Shown: positions 1-8,917, counted from the stretch's first letter. The stretch is DNA of 64,000 nt from Larkinella terrae (GCF_009668025.1 NZ_WJXZ01000009.1:434001-498000); one strand, 5' to 3'. Notes: a model not told the origin generated them from the sequence alone. Translations and numbers: made by a program.

Positions 1-212
1 ACTTTCCGCCGGGATTGAATGATTTCGCGGCTAAACAGAAACTGAACATTAGCCTGCTCTTCAATCTGCTTAATGGTGGTCTCCACGTCCTGATTTTGAA
101 TCGAAAGACTGATGCGCCGGTTCAGCAGTTCCTGAGCTTTACCATCAAACGCAAAGCTGATGTTCATCAGGGTGAGCGCAAGCAGGATTTGTAAACTCGA
201 AATTTTCATCAT
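1..212 (-). CDS. TonB-dependent receptor, SusC-like, N-terminal part only
   Basis: Only the first 70 codons are inside the window; the gene continues past the left edge. The start is an ATGATG pair at 212/209. The product opens with a basic, hydrophobic signal peptide ending near FDGKAQ, followed by the start of an STN (secretin/TonB short N-terminal) domain: SLSIQNQDVETTIKQIE, then a stretch containing VQFLFSRE. STN domains are found on outer-membrane receptors that signal to a FecR anti-sigma protein, and fecR and sigma genes lie directly upstream on the same strand. I infer an outer-membrane importer of a sugar or siderophore that is also the sensor of this regulatory unit. The substrate cannot be told from this fragment. 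Confidence 0.85.
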   Translation of the reverse strand, partial: MMKISSLQILLALTLMNISFAFDGKAQELLNRRISLSIQNQDVETTIKQIEEQANVQFLFSREIIQSRRK

Positions 213-436
213 CCGGATCCAAACGCTGCGATTGGTTATAAAATAGTGCATTGGTGTTGGCGTTTTTGTCTTCAAAAAATTGCAAAATAATTCCCAGCCC
301 CCGGTTGGAAGGGGAAAGTGTGCCTACGATAAATAGGGCCGTAAAACGGAATGAGGTCGGATAAATACCCGTTTAGAGGAGGAAAGAGAACATTTTTTCG
401 ATCATAGGATTAGGATGGTTAAGAATGGAAATTCGA

Positions 437-1507
437 TTAATCACAGCTCCGGCTGTGTATAATTATCCGGTTGTCGACCAGTTCATAGGTTGACTCAATG
501 GTCAGACAGATCAACCGGACTTTTTCAAGAAAAGGGACGTCATTCAGTTGGCCGGTGAACGTGCAATTCTTTAATGAGTCCCGTTCATATTGAATCGGCA
601 TGTGGTAACCCGCTTCCAGTTGATCAAAAATTTCCGTTACCGGTTTATAATTAAACGCATAGTGTTGCGCGACAGGGAAGAATGCGGGTTCTTCGGCCAA
701 CAGGTTTTTCCGCTTCACGACTTGTCTGGAATGTCCACTAATGTTAAGTTCTTCATTCACCGTCAGCAAAACCGGTTTTTCCGGTGCTTTAGCAGTCATA
801 ACCATTACTTTGCCCGTTTTCACTTTGACAAATGCGGTTTTCTCCTGATCGAATGAACGCACCAGGAAACTGGTTCCCAATACCTTGGTAGTCAGATTGT
901 GGGTGTAGACAACGAACGGCCGGTCCGGATTTTTAGTTACTTCAAAAAAGCCTTCTCCTTCCAGATAAACTTCCCGCAATCCTGCGTCCATCTGTTTCCG
1001 AAACCGCAATTGACTCCCTGACGACAGCAAGACCGATGAATGATCCGGCAGGAAAACGACCCTGCTCTGATTGGTTGTATTCTTCACCAGTTTCCAGCTT
1101 ACTGCCCGCGTTGCTTGCTCTTCGACGGTTCGGTTTATCGTAGCTGGCAGAAAAATGGTTTTGCCGAACTGCCACCAAACCAGCAGACCTACGACGGCTG
1201 CTGCCGACAGCCATTGCCCCCACACCCTGGGAATTTGGAGCCTGCGCGCGGGAGAAGCAGGCAGTTGATCCAGAATTTCGGCGGTTTTTTCCCGTATTTC
1301 TTTCTGCGTAACGTCAACCCTTTTTCCCTGGATCACCCAAAAGGTCGCCACGGCTTCCTCATAGATTTCTCTCCGTTCGGGATGCAGCGCTAACCAGGTT
1401 TGCCAAAGGACTTGATCTTCCGGTCGTCGTTCCGTGACCCAGATCCGGAAAGCCTGATTTCCCAGGAAATCGTCAACGCTCGAAAGAGTTTCATCCGGAA
1501 GCTCCAT
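437..1507 (-). CDS. FecR family anti-sigma protein
   Basis: A 356-residue inner-membrane signal transducer. It has a cytoplasmic N-terminal part (about 1-95) that should hold the sigma factor, one membrane segment at about 96-115 (SAAAVVGLLVWWQF), a periplasmic FecR domain (about 150-240, including the segment LEGEGFFEVTKNPDRPFVVYT) and a C-terminal DUF4974-type domain (about 283-350) that typically contacts the receptor STN domain. It lies 73 bases downstream of the ECF sigma gene and 224 bases upstream of the receptor gene, the usual sigma-fecR-receptor order of Bacteroidetes cell-surface signalling. By family knowledge it keeps the sigma factor inactive until the receptor binds ligand. Family assignment is firm; the signal is unknown. 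Confidence 0.93.
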   Translation of the reverse strand: MELPDETLSSVDDFLGNQAFRIWVTERRPEDQVLWQTWLALHPERREIYEEAVATFWVIQGKRVDVTQKEIREKTAEILDQLPASPARRLQIPRVWGQWLSAAAVVGLLVWWQFGKTIFLPATINRTVEEQATRAVSWKLVKNTTNQSRVVFLPDHSSVLLSSGSQLRFRKQMDAGLREVYLEGEGFFEVTKNPDRPFVVYTHNLTTKVLGTSFLVRSFDQEKTAFVKVKTGKVMVMTAKAPEKPVLLTVNEELNISGHSRQVVKRKNLLAEEPAFFPVAQHYAFNYKPVTEIFDQLEAGYHMPIQYERDSLKNCTFTGQLNDVPFLEKVRLICLTIESTYELVDNRIIIHSRSCD

Positions 1508-1580
1508 TGGTACTTTTCGCTTAATAGTATTGATAGTATGAAGAATGCACCCAACGATACCCTTCTGAAAGGAAATTTTT

Positions 1581-2162
1581 TTAAAAAATAATACAACTCA
1601 GGTAGGCCAGTGGGACCAGCCACCGGGTACGTAGCTTGGTGAGTGCCTTTTGCAGAAAATTAGAAACAGATTGCCGATTAACTTGCATCGTTTCGGCAAT
1701 CTCGGGAATGGACAAATTCTCGTAGTAGCGAAGATATAAGGCTTCCCGTTCGCGGGCTGGTAAGGCAGCCAACTGGGCCTGTATGGTTTTGGTCAGGCTA
1801 GCGAACGATTCCTGATGAATCAATACTGTTTCGGAATCAACATCTTCCAGAATGGTAGTATCCCAATCCAGTTCTTCAAAAGCCAGCCGTTTCTGCACCC
1901 GAACATGCTGCAGGATGTGGTGCCGGAGGGCTTTTAATAAATAATGTTTAACCGACTCGGTTTCATTGATTTGCAGGCGGTTTTGCCAGAGTTGCAGGAA
2001 AAGCTCCTGAATAGCGTCCTCCACCACGGCTTCATCCACCCTGAATTTTAACCCATAGTGCTTCAGCGAGCGATAGTAGCGTTCAACCAATTGACCCAAT
2101 GCCTTTTTTTCTCCTTCACGAAAGGAGCGCCATAACGCGTGGTCGTGAACCTGAAAAGCCAT
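1581..2162 (-). CDS. ECF RNA polymerase sigma factor (Bacteroidetes FecI-like)
   Basis: A 193-residue sigma-70 family protein with only regions 2 and 4. Region 2 (about 18-85) carries ALGQLVERYYRSL and EDAIQELFLQLW, which bind core polymerase and the -10 DNA. Region 4 (about 125-180) contains LPAREREALYLRYYENLS and a helix-turn-helix around IPEIAETMQVNRQSVSNF. The chain ends in a hydrophobic tail (WLVPLAYLSCIIF), a feature shared with the second sigma factor of this window at 22234-22842. It is the first gene of a unit with fecR and a TonB receptor, so it most likely directs transcription of that receptor and neighbouring uptake genes beyond the left edge. Confidence 0.94.
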   Translation of the reverse strand: MAFQVHDHALWRSFREGEKKALGQLVERYYRSLKHYGLKFRVDEAVVEDAIQELFLQLWQNRLQINETESVKHYLLKALRHHILQHVRVQKRLAFEELDWDTTILEDVDSETVLIHQESFASLTKTIQAQLAALPAREREALYLRYYENLSIPEIAETMQVNRQSVSNFLQKALTKLRTRWLVPLAYLSCIIF

Positions 2163-2255
2163 AGAACTTGGTGGATTGTAAACGGATAAAAGCGTAATAC
2201 GAATTGCTAGACTGAATGACCTTCCGCCTGAACGCGGCAGAAGGTAATCCAGAAC

Positions 2256-2489
2256 TCACCGACTGATCGTTTCCACGATGAAGCTGCGAAAGTCTCTTAC
2301 ACTCCGCTGAATGTTTGCCGGCCAAGGGCTGAACGAGGATCGAAACTGCTCTTTCAAAGTTCTTCCACCGATGATCAGATCGGGGTTATACCATTGAAAT
2401 GCCAGCGTTTTCCTGGATTTAGGAAATTCGAAACCGAAGGACTCACTCTCTTTAAAGTACATATTATCCCTTAAGGCAATAGTTATCAT
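2256..2489 (-). CDS. Possible small protein of unknown function
   Basis: A 77-codon open frame upstream of the sigma gene, same strand, ending 93 bases before it. The composition is rich in Phe, Arg and Ser (for example FKESESFGFEFPKSRK), with no signal peptide, membrane segment or recognisable motif. No other gene covers this stretch, so it is not a shadow, but I see no family or clear promoter that proves it is expressed. It could equally be chance or the remnant of a decayed gene. Confidence 0.22.
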   Translation of the reverse strand: MITIALRDNMYFKESESFGFEFPKSRKTLAFQWYNPDLIIGGRTLKEQFRSSFSPWPANIQRSVRDFRSFIVETISR

Positions 2490-2971
2490 AGGATGTAGGT
2501 TGGTTATGCCATGATAAAATCTGTGGCCTGTCGTGAAATTTTAAGCAGGCAGGCCCCGAACGATTGTGTCATTCTGACACTTTTTAATAATTGTAAATTT
2601 GACGCTTATTTTTTAATTGTCAATAAGACAACTAAGAAAAATTTCAAAAATTTTTCTTATCTGAAAAAATAATAGAATTATACCGGGAAGTTGTTCCGGG
2701 AAAATTTCAATTAATTGGAGATAAAATTTAAAACGTATCAGTTCCCTGGTGGTTCTTTGGGTGCTGACTTACTAACTGTACATGGTTTCGGGTATCTCTT
2801 TGGTTTTGCCGCTCCCAGACCCCGGTTTATCGGTTTGATGCTAAAAGAGAAAGTCCGGTATGATATCTGCCTTGACAACAGCCTGTAAGCAAACGGGTTG
2901 GCATGAACATAAAATAATTTCAGGTATTGAAGGCCGGATTTCGGAAATTTGCAGAACCAACCTGCCAAACT
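2490..2971. other. Gene-free stretch with two palindromes
   Basis: No convincing gene is seen. Two inverted repeats stand out. At 2566-2580 a 6-base stem (GTGTCA, loop TTC, TGACAC) is followed by five T on the plus strand, so it could be a weak terminator or a dyad operator. At 2634-2658 an A/T-rich perfect 11-base inverted repeat (AAGAAAAATTT, loop CAA) lies in a very A/T-rich block. Either could belong to regulation of the minus-strand sigma/fecR/receptor unit, but this is not demonstrated. Confidence 0.35.
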
Positions 2972-3310
2972 ATGAAGTACCAACCATTGCCTGCTCCTGA
3001 AAAGTATCGCCTGTTAGATCATTCCGTTCGCCTGGTCTGGGACCAACTTGAGTTGGAACAAATCAACTGGCTGGTTCATCAGTCTTTTTATTTCAAGAAT
3101 TTCCTGTTTGCGGACCTCTCCTATTACGGCCAGGTCTTTAGCCTCGACATAAAAATTGGCCCGGATGAGGTCACGACGCTGTTTTTCCCCAAGTCTGAGA
3201 TTGGAACGATGACCGATGAAATGATTCGAATCATCATTGACTGCCTGATGACGGTTTCTGAAAACGTGGCCAAAACGAATAACCTGGAAGTGCCGGAGCA
3301 CCTGGCTTAG
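2972..3310 (+). CDS. Hypothetical protein
   Basis: A 112-residue cytosolic-looking protein starting MKYQPLPAPEK. An upstream extension to 2927 in the same frame is possible, but it begins in sequence that looks non-coding, so the ATG at 2972 is preferred. No signal peptide or membrane helix is seen. The chain has mixed acidic, aromatic and hydrophobic residues (LVWDQLELEQINWLVHQS, then IKIGPDEVTTLFFPKSE), consistent with a small folded alpha/beta protein. I do not recognise the family. It is followed 83 bases later by a lipoprotein gene on the same strand, which may be co-transcribed. Confidence 0.6.
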   Translation: MKYQPLPAPEKYRLLDHSVRLVWDQLELEQINWLVHQSFYFKNFLFADLSYYGQVFSLDIKIGPDEVTTLFFPKSEIGTMTDEMIRIIIDCLMTVSENVAKTNNLEVPEHLA

Positions 3311-3393
3311 CGAAGGAACGAAGATCGCAAACATTCTATCGTTCATTCCAACCGGTTTTTCGCTTTCAGGGTCATTTGGGAAATGTCTCTTTT

Positions 3394-3780
3394 ATGAAAA
3401 AACTGAAAGCTTTCTGGTGGATTACGGTACTGATCGTTTCCGGCTGTCAGTCCCAAACCGACGTTTTTCCAACCGACACCTGGTCAGAAGGCTGCGTCGA
3501 ATTAGCCACTAATCAAGGCGAATACCGTTTAAGCGGTATGTGTTGCGCCTATGCCGTCTTTCCATTGATCGACAAGGCCCCAAAGGGTTCCTTTAAGGTG
3601 AGCGGAAGGTACTATTCCTTCAATGGAGTTGAGTATGCCTCCATTCCCATCGAAATAACCGGTGAACTGACTTCCAAAGATCCAACGCTTATCCTGAGCT
3701 ATACTGTCGGTTCACAGTCCAAGGTACATCGATTAAAGCCCGGGCGTGCCACCATGTCTTGTTATTGCGGCTGTTTTTGA
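3394..3780 (+). CDS. Small lipoprotein of unknown function
   Basis: A 128-residue predicted lipoprotein. The start at 3394 (MKKLKAFWW) gives a typical signal peptide ending in the lipobox VSGC with the lipidated cysteine at residue 18; the in-frame ATG 18 bases upstream would put extra residues ahead of it. The mature part is rich in beta-type residues (YRLSGMCCAYAVFPL, then GSFKVSGRYYSFNG) and ends in a cysteine cluster (SCYCGCF). Family unknown. It presumably sits in the periplasm or outer membrane. Confidence 0.65.
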   Translation: MKKLKAFWWITVLIVSGCQSQTDVFPTDTWSEGCVELATNQGEYRLSGMCCAYAVFPLIDKAPKGSFKVSGRYYSFNGVEYASIPIEITGELTSKDPTLILSYTVGSQSKVHRLKPGRATMSCYCGCF

Positions 3781-3962
3781 GGTTACAGCCCCAAAAGTGA
3801 TTACACGAGTTAACAAGGTAATGTTAGCCAATCCGATTGATACACAAACAAGCTGGGCGGAAATCAAAACTGTGAATAAGCCATGTAGCGCCCTAAAATT
3901 CAATCGCTCAGCAGGATCAAAAAGCGAATTCGTGGTACTAATAAGTCCTGATTTCCTTTCTC

Positions 3963-4478
3963 TTATTTTTGTACCGAATAATGCAGTTGAACGGAGTTGT
4001 TATTGATTTTTTTAATATCCAGCAGATTTAGCTTAAAATCAGTCTCCACTCCTTTTAGCAGGGACAAGCCATTTCCAAAAAGGACGGGCTCGAAGACAAA
4101 ATAAATCTCATCCACGAGTCCTGCCTCGAAAAAGTTACTCATTGTCATTGCCCCTCCAATGATAACCGCTTCGGTGTGTCCTCTGTCCGTAAGCATCCGG
4201 ACTATTTCAGCGGGAGTCACCTGGGTGAAAACGACGGTTGAGTTAGCGGTTTTGGCCTGTTGGTCAGTGGTCAGGACAACCGTTGTGCCCTGCTCTTTCA
4301 GGGGAAGATAATCCGGTGCCAGAATATCATAGGTGGTCTTACCCATGATAACGGCATTACCTTGTTGGCAGATTGCATAAAGTCCCTGCCCGTATTCTTC
4401 CGACAACCAGTCGGGAACGTTTCGTGAGTTAGAGATAAAGCCGTTTGTCGAAACCGCTATATATACGCTGATTTTCAT
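3963..4478 (-). CDS. Dihydrofolate reductase family protein (RibD C-terminal fold)
   Basis: A 171-residue protein with the DHFR/RibD reductase fold. It begins MKISVYIAVSTNGFIS, the first strand and substrate loop, with an AVIMGKTTYDIL nucleotide-site segment near residue 42-53 and the NADPH-binding motif VIIGGAMTMSNFF near 125-137. C-terminal strands follow (VDEIYFVFEPVLFG). Members of this family are NAD(P)H-dependent reductases, mostly uncharacterised and often mislabelled as riboflavin-specific deaminases. It is not true folA-type DHFR by length or motif. It is a single minus-strand gene with no obvious operon partner; 192 bases separate it from the hydrolase gene upstream. Confidence 0.85.
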   Translation of the reverse strand: MKISVYIAVSTNGFISNSRNVPDWLSEEYGQGLYAICQQGNAVIMGKTTYDILAPDYLPLKEQGTTVVLTTDQQAKTANSTVVFTQVTPAEIVRMLTDRGHTEAVIIGGAMTMSNFFEAGLVDEIYFVFEPVLFGNGLSLLKGVETDFKLNLLDIKKINNNSVQLHYSVQK

Positions 4479-4670
4479 TTTTTTAGTGGTTAGTTTTTTA
4501 CATCTGTCATTAAGACTGTCTCTTTAATAACCGTTTTCCTTCCTTGGCTGACGGTCAACAGCAGCCTGATTTTCCTATTTCGACAATAACCGGTTTTCCA
4601 CAGCTGAAAGCAATGGAAGACTGGCTTCCCTAAAAGTGGGTTTCAATCCTGTACACTTTCCCGTAGAAGT

Positions 4671-5225
4671 TCACACCGAAAGGATATCGTTCGCAACAAT
4701 CCGGAGATCGTTATTCAGTTGATGGCCACCGTTGTCGATTTCGCGGAAAGTGGCCCAGGGAATCTGCTGTTTATACATAGCCAGGTGGTCAAACGGCACC
4801 TCCTCATCATCCCGGCAATGGTAAAAAAAAATGGAAACGTTTTTGGGCAATGTTTCAGCAAAATCTTCACGCAGTTTAAATCCATCTTTCCAATCTTCAT
4901 CACCGCTCCAGAACGGCGTAGAAATTAGAAAAAGGGCCGACACCTCTTTCCTGACTTCATTTTCAGAACAATATTTCAGCAACATGGAAGCGCCTAAAGA
5001 GTGTCCCACCAGAATCAGCCCGCCAGCCATCCGGGAAATTTCCCGGCCAATCTGCTTCATTCGACCAAAGTCGGGGGTAGACTCAGTCGGTAAGCGCGGA
5101 TAGTGCAGGCTATAGGCTTTCCCTAAACCGGCCTGTAACGAATCAACTAGCTGTTTATCAGCTTCATAATCTTGTTTATCTCCCCCTCCCTGAATAAAAA
5201 GCACCTGTTTGTTGGTCCTGGTCAT
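4671..5225 (-). CDS. Alpha/beta hydrolase (RBBP9/YdeN-like)
   Basis: A 184-residue single-domain alpha/beta hydrolase without signal peptide. The nucleophile elbow is GHSLGAS with Ser76; the likely acid is in the DDEEVP segment (Asp139 or Asp140) and the base is His168 in NGGHQL. The short length and N-terminal VLFIQGGGDKQDYE match small serine hydrolases of the RBBP9/YdeN type rather than full esterases. The substrate is unknown. The gene is monocistronic, transcribed divergently from the serine hydrolase gene at 5583. Confidence 0.82.
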   Translation of the reverse strand: MTRTNKQVLFIQGGGDKQDYEADKQLVDSLQAGLGKAYSLHYPRLPTESTPDFGRMKQIGREISRMAGGLILVGHSLGASMLLKYCSENEVRKEVSALFLISTPFWSGDEDWKDGFKLREDFAETLPKNVSIFFYHCRDDEEVPFDHLAMYKQQIPWATFREIDNGGHQLNNDLRIVANDILSV

Positions 5226-5582
5226 GAACGTTGAGTTTCAGATTTGTGTCGGGTAAAATTAACGCAAACGCTCAGGTTACGGCAGGTGCATTTACGTCAA
5301 AAAGAAGGGTAGTTTGCGACTTTTTAACCATTTTCTGAGTCAATAACCGGCCTCAGGGTGAAACTCTTTTGGGAGTTGAAAAAAGACAGTGTCCGAAAGC
5401 CGGAATTCCGACCTGATTGCATGCCTTTCTCCCTTTCCAAATTCTGAAAAGTCTTCATTCGGTGAACTTGAAAAAGTGTTACATTTCGCATCAGATGTTG
5501 GCAGGATCTACGATAGGATCGCTCCTACGCTGGTAGTGATTGACGCGTGTCTATAGTTATCTCTTTTTTGACAATTCCTCCT
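5226..5582. other. Divergent intergenic region
   Basis: This stretch separates the minus-strand alpha/beta hydrolase from the plus-strand serine hydrolase and should carry both promoters. A near match to the Bacteroidetes -7 box (TACATTTC, 5480-5487) lies about 95 bases before the plus-strand ATG, but there is no well-placed -33 TTG. No small ORF or hairpin stands out. Confidence 0.3.
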
Positions 5583-6887
5583 ATGAACCGCTACCGAATC
5601 GTACTGCTTAGTTTATTTTCATCCGTCATGTTATCAGGCGCGGCCCGGGCCCAGGCAAAAATCCTGACAGAAGCGGCTCCGGAAGCAGGCGGTTTTTCGG
5701 CATCCCGACTGGCTCGATTGGATTCGGGAATGCATCGCTGGGTCCAACAGAAATGGGTGAACGGTTCCGTTGTCCTGATTGCCCGCCATGGCAAAATTGT
5801 TTTCTACAAAGCGCACGGGTACAATGATCCAGCGACCAAGACACCTCTCAGCAAAAGCGGCATCTTTCGGGTTGCCTCGCAAACCAAAGCACTCACGACG
5901 GTTGCCGCCATGATGCTGTGGGAGGAAGGTAAATTTTCGCTGGAAGATCCGGTTTCCAGGTTCATTCCCTCTTTTGCCAATCAAAAAGTGCTGGCGACCT
6001 TCAATCAAAAAGATACTACGTACACGACCGTTCCGGCAAAACGACCCGTCACCATTCGCGATCTGCTGACTCATACATCGGGCCTGGGTTACCCGGCGAT
6101 TGGTTCCCCGGCAGAAAACGCCATTTACGCGAAAGGCAATTTAACCGGAGGAGTTGGTGTAAAGGATCAAACCCTTTCCGACGCCATGACGCGGCTGGGC
6201 AGTCAGCCACTCTTTTTTCAACCCGGGGAACAATGGAAGTATGGGTTGAGTACGGATGTGTTAGGGTATCTGGTTGAAAAGTGGTCTGGTCTGACATTGG
6301 AGGATTATTTTCTGAAGCGGATCTGTCAGCCCCTTGGAATGAAAGATACGTATTTTAACGTGCCACCCGAAAAGGCGACCAGGCTGGTCAATTTTTTTCT
6401 CGGTGATTCGACCGGGCGAATCCAGAAGCAGAGTGCGGTTTTTGGCGGAGCGCTCAACATGAACTACCCCATCCAAAAACACGATTATTTTTCTGGAGGA
6501 GGTGGTTTGTCGACTACCATTTATGACTATGCGGTTTTTCTCCAGATGCTGTTAAATGGTGGAGAATATAATGGCGTGCGGCTGTTGTCTCGCAATACGG
6601 TGCGGCTAATGACCATGAATCAGATTGGCGACCTGAACCCCAACGTTGGTGAGCATGCCCGCGATAATAAATTCGGGTTTGGGTTTTTAGTCATTTCTGA
6701 AAAGGGGAGTCCGTTCACGCCCAGTCAGGTGGGCACGTATTCCTGGGGTGGCGTCTTTTCAACCTCCTATTGGGTTGATCCTAAAGAAGATATGCTGGTT
6801 TTAATTTACCGGCAAATGTGGGGACCGTACGTAACGAATACCGATAAAGCTTTTAAACCGCTGGTTTATCAGGCAATCAACGATTGA
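5583..6887 (+). CDS. Secreted serine hydrolase, beta-lactamase/PBP4* family
   Basis: A 434-residue exported protein. The ATG at 5583 is chosen because it gives a clean signal peptide (MNRYRIVLLSLFSSVML to about ARAQA); an upstream in-frame start at 5547 would add a non-signal tail. The class C beta-lactamase/DD-peptidase fold is shown by the SxxK motif SQTK (Ser99, Lys102), a YGLS motif standing for YxN, HTSGL near 165 and GGGGLSTT plus the late SWGGVFSTSYWVDP segment. Such proteins cleave peptides or esters in the periplasm; many are not true beta-lactamases. It lies alone between divergent and convergent neighbours. Its substrate cannot be predicted. Confidence 0.9.
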   Translation: MNRYRIVLLSLFSSVMLSGAARAQAKILTEAAPEAGGFSASRLARLDSGMHRWVQQKWVNGSVVLIARHGKIVFYKAHGYNDPATKTPLSKSGIFRVASQTKALTTVAAMMLWEEGKFSLEDPVSRFIPSFANQKVLATFNQKDTTYTTVPAKRPVTIRDLLTHTSGLGYPAIGSPAENAIYAKGNLTGGVGVKDQTLSDAMTRLGSQPLFFQPGEQWKYGLSTDVLGYLVEKWSGLTLEDYFLKRICQPLGMKDTYFNVPPEKATRLVNFFLGDSTGRIQKQSAVFGGALNMNYPIQKHDYFSGGGGLSTTIYDYAVFLQMLLNGGEYNGVRLLSRNTVRLMTMNQIGDLNPNVGEHARDNKFGFGFLVISEKGSPFTPSQVGTYSWGGVFSTSYWVDPKEDMLVLIYRQMWGPYVTNTDKAFKPLVYQAIND

Positions 6888-7298
6888 TGAATAAGCTGAA
6901 TTCGTTAGCCAAAAAATATATTGACAACCCGTAAAATTGTTTACCAATCAATCGATCTTTCCTCAGCGATTACAATTCAGGTAAACGCCTGGATGTATTT
7001 CTCAAATAGTATTGGTTGCCGCCCCACAAACGCTGATCGCGGCTGAATAAGATTTGAAAATAATGGTTTTTACAGAACCGCCAGTTACAAAATGAAAGCC
7101 TCAATGTCTTCAAAGACTGACGGGGAAGATGATCGCGAGTTAGACCGGTTTTAACCTCACAAACACTCGCTTTATGGATAGGATTGAATGCCGCAAATAA
7201 GTTAGTGTTAGAGTAACGGTATTCGCCAGGCTCTGCTGACATACTGTTGTCAGCGGACGTCGTTTACTTTGCCGACTCAACTCAAACGCTAATACGCT
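6888..7298. other. Intergenic region without a convincing gene
   Basis: A 90-codon minus-strand frame (6970-7242) exists but is highly basic and cysteine/tryptophan rich and is not accepted as a gene. Near the plus-strand VOC gene, TTACTTTGCC at 7264-7273 resembles a -7 box with one base missing. No hairpin or repeat is clear. Confidence 0.3.
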
Positions 7299-7703
7299 AT
7301 GAATTTTGTCTCCGTTCGAATTATTACTGCGGATATCAAGCCCCTGGTTCGTTTTTATGAGCAGGTTACGGGCCTGCCGGTAAGGCAGTATACGGAAGAT
7401 TTCGCTGAATTACATACCCCCTTAGCCACGCTGGCCATCGGCAGCACACGCACCTTGCAACTCTTTGGAGGTGACGACGTAGCCAGGGCGGCCAGTAATT
7501 ACTCCGCGATTATCGAATTCCGTGTTCAGGATGTGGACGAAGTGTATCAAAGGCTGGCCGACATCCTTGGCGACACGATCATCCAGAAACCGACCACCAT
7601 GCCCTGGGGAAATCGTTCGTTACTGTTCCGGGATCCGGATGGCAATCTGGTGAATTTCTTCACCCCGGTTAGCCCGGAAGCACTTAAAAAATTTGATGAC
7701 TAG
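7299..7703 (+). CDS. VOC family protein (glyoxalase/bleomycin-resistance fold)
   Basis: A 134-residue cytosolic protein with two beta-alpha-beta-beta-beta units of the vicinal oxygen chelate fold. The first runs from FVSVRIITADIKPLVRFYE to the LATLAIGSTRTLQLF strand; the second is AIIEFRVQDVDEVYQRL followed by LLFRDPDGNLVNFF, the typical C-terminal metal-ligand motif. Family members are metal-dependent lyases, dioxygenases or antibiotic-binding proteins; sequence alone does not tell which. The gene stands alone on the plus strand, convergent with the DUF2461 gene downstream. Confidence 0.88.
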   Translation: MNFVSVRIITADIKPLVRFYEQVTGLPVRQYTEDFAELHTPLATLAIGSTRTLQLFGGDDVARAASNYSAIIEFRVQDVDEVYQRLADILGDTIIQKPTTMPWGNRSLLFRDPDGNLVNFFTPVSPEALKKFDD

Positions 7704-7821
7704 GATATCATCTCTCGTGCTCCGATTCATGACCTTTTGATGGTTGAATACCGATTAATATCAATGGTGTCGTTGAGGCTGTGTTTGAACATTCAGAACG
7801 CGACCAACGCAATTCAACGCA

Positions 7822-8496
7822 TTAGTCAGATTGAGGCAAAGACCGGTTCAGATATTTCACCAAAGGCTGCAGGCTGGCAAAAGCCGCCTGCACCGTGGTG
7901 GACAGGCCTGGCGTCGTCAACATGGAATCTGGAATAGAATGGCTGACGGTAAAGCTTTTGAGCTTTAAGTATTCAATGCCCGGATTGTTCACGTCATACC
8001 CCTTGGGCGGTCGCTGCAGGGCGGTTTCCCGGTTTAGGCCACTGAAATAGGAACGGAACGCGGGTTGTGTCAGAATACTCTCAAAAGCGGGCAGATTATA
8101 ATCAATTTCCTGGCGAATGGCGGCCAGAACGTCCGTGTCGGGCATATACATACCGCCAGCCACAAACGCGTTTCCGGGCTCAACATTCAGGTAATAGCCC
8201 GCTGATCGGCTGTTTTTACCACCGGCATTAAACCACGCTCCAAAATTGGTTTTGTATGGAGATTTGTCGGTGGAGAAACGAACATCACGGTTAATGCGGA
8301 ATACGCATGATTTTGGTTGCAGTTGTGAGGCAGCTATTTCCCGGTCGGTCTGTTCGAGGCCGACTAGCGTTCGTTCAACCAGGCTTAGAAAATCGGCGCG
8401 GGCGGCTTCGTAAGCTGGTCGGTTTTGATCAAACCACTGCTTATTGTTATTGCTTCTGAGGGAAGAAAGGAACCTAATGGTTTCGGGCTTGAGCAT
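7822..8496 (-). CDS. DUF2461 / TIGR02453 family protein
   Basis: A 224-residue protein. The start is placed at 8496 (MLKPETIRFLSSL) because family members begin with this motif; the in-frame ATG 60 bases upstream would add unrelated residues. Typical family blocks are visible: NNKQWFDQNRPAYEAAR near 16-32, the CVFRINRDVRFSTDKSPYK block near 65-83, and SAGYYLNVEPGNAFVAGG. DUF2461 proteins are widespread in Bacteroidetes and have no established biochemical role. The gene is monocistronic, convergent with the VOC gene. Confidence 0.9.
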   Translation of the reverse strand: MLKPETIRFLSSLRSNNNKQWFDQNRPAYEAARADFLSLVERTLVGLEQTDREIAASQLQPKSCVFRINRDVRFSTDKSPYKTNFGAWFNAGGKNSRSAGYYLNVEPGNAFVAGGMYMPDTDVLAAIRQEIDYNLPAFESILTQPAFRSYFSGLNRETALQRPPKGYDVNNPGIEYLKLKSFTVSHSIPDSMLTTPGLSTTVQAAFASLQPLVKYLNRSLPQSD

Positions 8497-8680
8497 AAGA
8501 TTGTCAGTCGGTGCGGTAAAGCTAAGGATAATTGAAGGAGTCGCCCTACCAGTCAATCAACTTTTGCAGTGAATTTAGGATGGGCGGCAACACAACAATT
8601 GGCCCTTCCGGAAATCATTTTTGCCACTTGTAACGTTTAAGGCGGTTTTGGGTTTACTGTAGAGAGCCCGCTGACTCCCA

Positions 8681-8917
8681 TTAAATCTCATCCGTTAATT
8701 TGCGAACCTCCAGAAGCGCCATTTCCATTAATTTCTCTCCATGTTTTTCAATCAATTGCTGCTGCTCTTGCATGATTGCGCTGTAATCACTGTTGGTTAG
8801 CAACGAAAGCAATCGAACCTGGTTGGACAAGATAACTTGTTGGGAAGCCGCGGTTTGACACACCAATGGAAGGATCGTCTTCAGCAGGGCATTTGTCATA
8901 TGTGATTGCATGGGCAT
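8681..8917 (-). CDS. Small hypothetical protein, helical
   Basis: A 78-residue protein with long predicted helices (SQQVILSNQVRLLSLL, then IMQEQQQLIEKHGEKL) and an acidic end. It has no signal peptide, membrane segment or known motif. The helical, Gln/Leu-rich composition looks like a genuine small soluble protein rather than chance. No other gene overlaps it and 184 bases separate it from the upstream end of the DUF2461 gene. Function unknown. Confidence 0.5.
   Translation of the reverse strand: MPMQSHMTNALLKTILPLVCQTAASQQVILSNQVRLLSLLTNSDYSAIMQEQQQLIEKHGEKLMEMALLEVRKLTDEI

Noticed and set aside
6970-7242. 90-codon minus-strand frame containing PGEYRYSNTN
   Set aside because: The short motif recalls the YxN box of serine hydrolases, but the rest is basic and Trp/Cys rich and does not fit that fold.
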